A DNA stretch of 64,000 nt, taken from assembly GCA_037133755.1 (NCBI GenBank), contig JBAXNN010000011.1, positions 27,937 through 91,936 on the forward strand. The letters run 5' to 3'. The notes under the pieces were generated by a model. That model saw only the letters and a list, made by a program, of their open reading frames with translations. It had not been told where the DNA came from and made no database searches. This DNA comes from F1-60-MAGs149 sp037133755. GTDB lineage: Bacteria > Actinomycetota > Thermoleophilia > Gaiellales > F1-60-MAGs149. The position numbers and the translations under genes are program-made. Numbering within the stretch: the first letter of the stretch is position 1; each line of letters opens with the position of its first letter. Positions 61,256 through 64,000 of this stretch are shown one piece after another.

Positions 61256-61453
61256 CTATCGCTTTCCGAGGAGGCGAAGCGCCTCCGGGTAGTCGGCCTT
61301 GGCCATGGGCTGATCCTGGCTGAGCTGACGACGACGCTTGGCCGACATCTTTCCGCGCAGGTGGGCCTCGTTTGCCTTGCGGCGCGTGATGGTGCCCTTG
61401 CTGGACAGCTTCATGCGCTTCTTGGCACTGGAGTTGGTCTTGACCTTCGGCAT
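61256..61453 (-). CDS. rpmI: 50S ribosomal protein L35
   Basis: This 65-residue protein is MPKVKTNSSAKKRMKLSSKG at the start and very basic throughout, as in L35. An AAGGA Shine-Dalgarno lies in front of the ATG at 61453. It sits in the conserved infC-rpmI-rplT operon. Confidence 0.97.
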   Translation of the reverse strand: MPKVKTNSSAKKRMKLSSKGTITRRKANEAHLRGKMSAKRRRQLSQDQPMAKADYPEALRLLGKR

Positions 61454-61470
61454 TGCAGTTCCTTTTATTC

Positions 61471-62127
61471 CTACGAGGTCGTCGCAGGCTCTTCGGCTTC
61501 CGCGGTGGGAGCCTCTTCGACTTCCGCATCCGGAGCCCCATCGGGGTCCTTCACGGCCGCCTCCGCAGCATCCTCCTTGAGAAGTTGCTTCGACGGAGCC
61601 AACATCATGACCATATTTCGTCCATCTTGTAGCGGTTCCGACTCGATGACCGCGATTTCCTTGAGATCTTCGGCCAAACGGAGCAGCAATTCTCGTCCCT
61701 TTTCGGGGTGCGTCATCTCGCGTCCGCGGAACATGATGGTGACTTTGACCTTGTCGTGGTTCTTCAAGAACCGCACAACATGGCCCTTCTTAGTCTCGTA
61801 ATCGTGCACGCCGACCTTCGGCCGGAGCTTGATCTCCTTGATCACGATGACGCTCTGGTGCTTGCGCGCCAGCTTCGCCTTCTGCTCCTGCTCGTACTTG
61901 TACTTCGAGTAGTCCATCACGCGGCAGACGGGCGGGCGCGCGTCGGCGGCGACCTCGACGAGGTCGAGGTTCTGGTTCCACGCAAACTCGAGCGCGTCGT
62001 CGCGGTCCTTGACCCCGATCTGCTCACCATCTGCGCCAATCAGGCGCACCTGCGGTACACGAATGGCCTCGTTGATGCGGGTACGCGGCTCCTCGGGGGG
62101 CCGATCATATCCGCGTCGTGGCCTCAA
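61471..62127 (-). CDS. infC: Translation initiation factor IF-3
   Basis: The core has TRINEAIRVPQVRLIGADGE, ARPPVCRVMDYSKYKYEQEQ, VIVIKEIKLRPKVGVHDYET and VTIMFRGREMTHPEKGRELL, the two-domain IF-3 pattern. A 40-residue acidic tail (EVEEAPTAEAEEP) is extra, as in several actinobacteria. TTG 62127 is used, preceded by GGAG with 9-nt spacing. Rare start codons are typical of infC because the protein rejects them and thus represses itself. Confidence 0.95.
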   Translation of the reverse strand: MRPRRGYDRPPEEPRTRINEAIRVPQVRLIGADGEQIGVKDRDDALEFAWNQNLDLVEVAADARPPVCRVMDYSKYKYEQEQKAKLARKHQSVIVIKEIKLRPKVGVHDYETKKGHVVRFLKNHDKVKVTIMFRGREMTHPEKGRELLLRLAEDLKEIAVIESEPLQDGRNMVMMLAPSKQLLKEDAAEAAVKDPDGAPDAEVEEAPTAEAEEPATTS

Positions 62128-62290
62128 GACTGATGCTCCGTGTGCAAGGGTGATGTGCTCCGTTCGGTGGATTGGCGGTCAACTGACCGACGCGGGCGAT
62201 GGTAGCACGCACGCGGCGGACGGCATGCCCGCGAAACCCATTGTGGCACAGGCGTTTCGGTTGCCGAGTGCGCCAGCTCGCCGAGCGCGC

Positions 62291-64000
<1,710 letters not shown>

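Overview
The window is chromosomal DNA of a high-GC Gram-positive bacterium, very probably an actinobacterium of the Thermoleophilia (Solirubrobacterales-like) type. The reasons are the gene order hemW-hrcA-dnaJ-prmA-rsmE-yqeY-phoH-ybeY, a B12-dependent class II ribonucleotide reductase, an F420-type luciferase-like oxidoreductase, LexA boxes of the GAAC-N4-GTTC type, and the overall codon style. No IS element, prophage, CRISPR array or rRNA was seen, so this is mostly housekeeping DNA. Genes are packed tightly. Many overlap by ATGA or GTGA, and five convergent pairs share interlocked stop codons. Many first genes look leaderless: a TANNNT-like box lies 6-7 nt before the start codon.

Layout. 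1-8305: the end of an enolase-superfamily gene, a TatA-like gene with a small membrane partner, an Lpd-like flavoprotein that lacks one active-site Cys, a VanW-type wall protein, a primary-type sigma factor, an SOS-controlled TM+LysM protein resembling YneA, a putative D-Glu/dipeptide module (dgcA-dgcN) and tRNA-Arg(CCG). 8287-18601 (all minus except one secreted protein): an AlkA-like glycosylase, a degenerate kinase-like membrane protein, ybeY-phoH-yqeY, rsmE-prmA-dnaJ-hrcA-hemW. 18653-28794: siroheme synthase N-domain, an aminomutase-like PLP enzyme, a 350-bp intergenic stretch with very long perfect inverted repeats, gltX, endonuclease IV, gcvH/gcvT, an M23 peptidase, and an mhqO-mhqD quinone-detoxification pair. 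28836-36040: the arginine operon argC-argJ-argB-argD behind maf and mreB, plus an SDR and an ECF sigma factor. 36203-41550: tRNA-Gly(TCC), the luciferase-like oxidoreductase, yaaA, a CpsB-type PHP phosphatase, upp, a DadA-like oxidase and an AcuI-like reductase. 41643-50386: a nonapeptide-repeat protein, nrdJ, a CPA1 antiporter, a 2-hydroxyacid dehydrogenase, a choline-kinase-like protein, a SEC-C protein and an NlpC/P60 peptidase with a long structured leader. 50677-56288: a histidine locus, hisA diverging from hisR-hisG-hisC/B(fusion)-hisH-hisF-hisIE across one 18-bp palindrome. 56285-64000: a methyltransferase, a large secreted protein, threonine aldolase, a SpoU-type rRNA methyltransferase, rplT-rpmI-infC and the C-terminal part of thrS.

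The most interesting points are the near-leaderless SOS promoter with two perfect LexA boxes in front of the yneA-like gene, the HisC-HisB fusion with its TrpR-family regulator and symmetric operator, the long inverted repeats at 20947-21208, the structured leader at 50387-50676, the nonapeptide-repeat protein, and a likely non-AUG start of mreB. All calls come from reading the sequence by eye. No database search or folding program was run.
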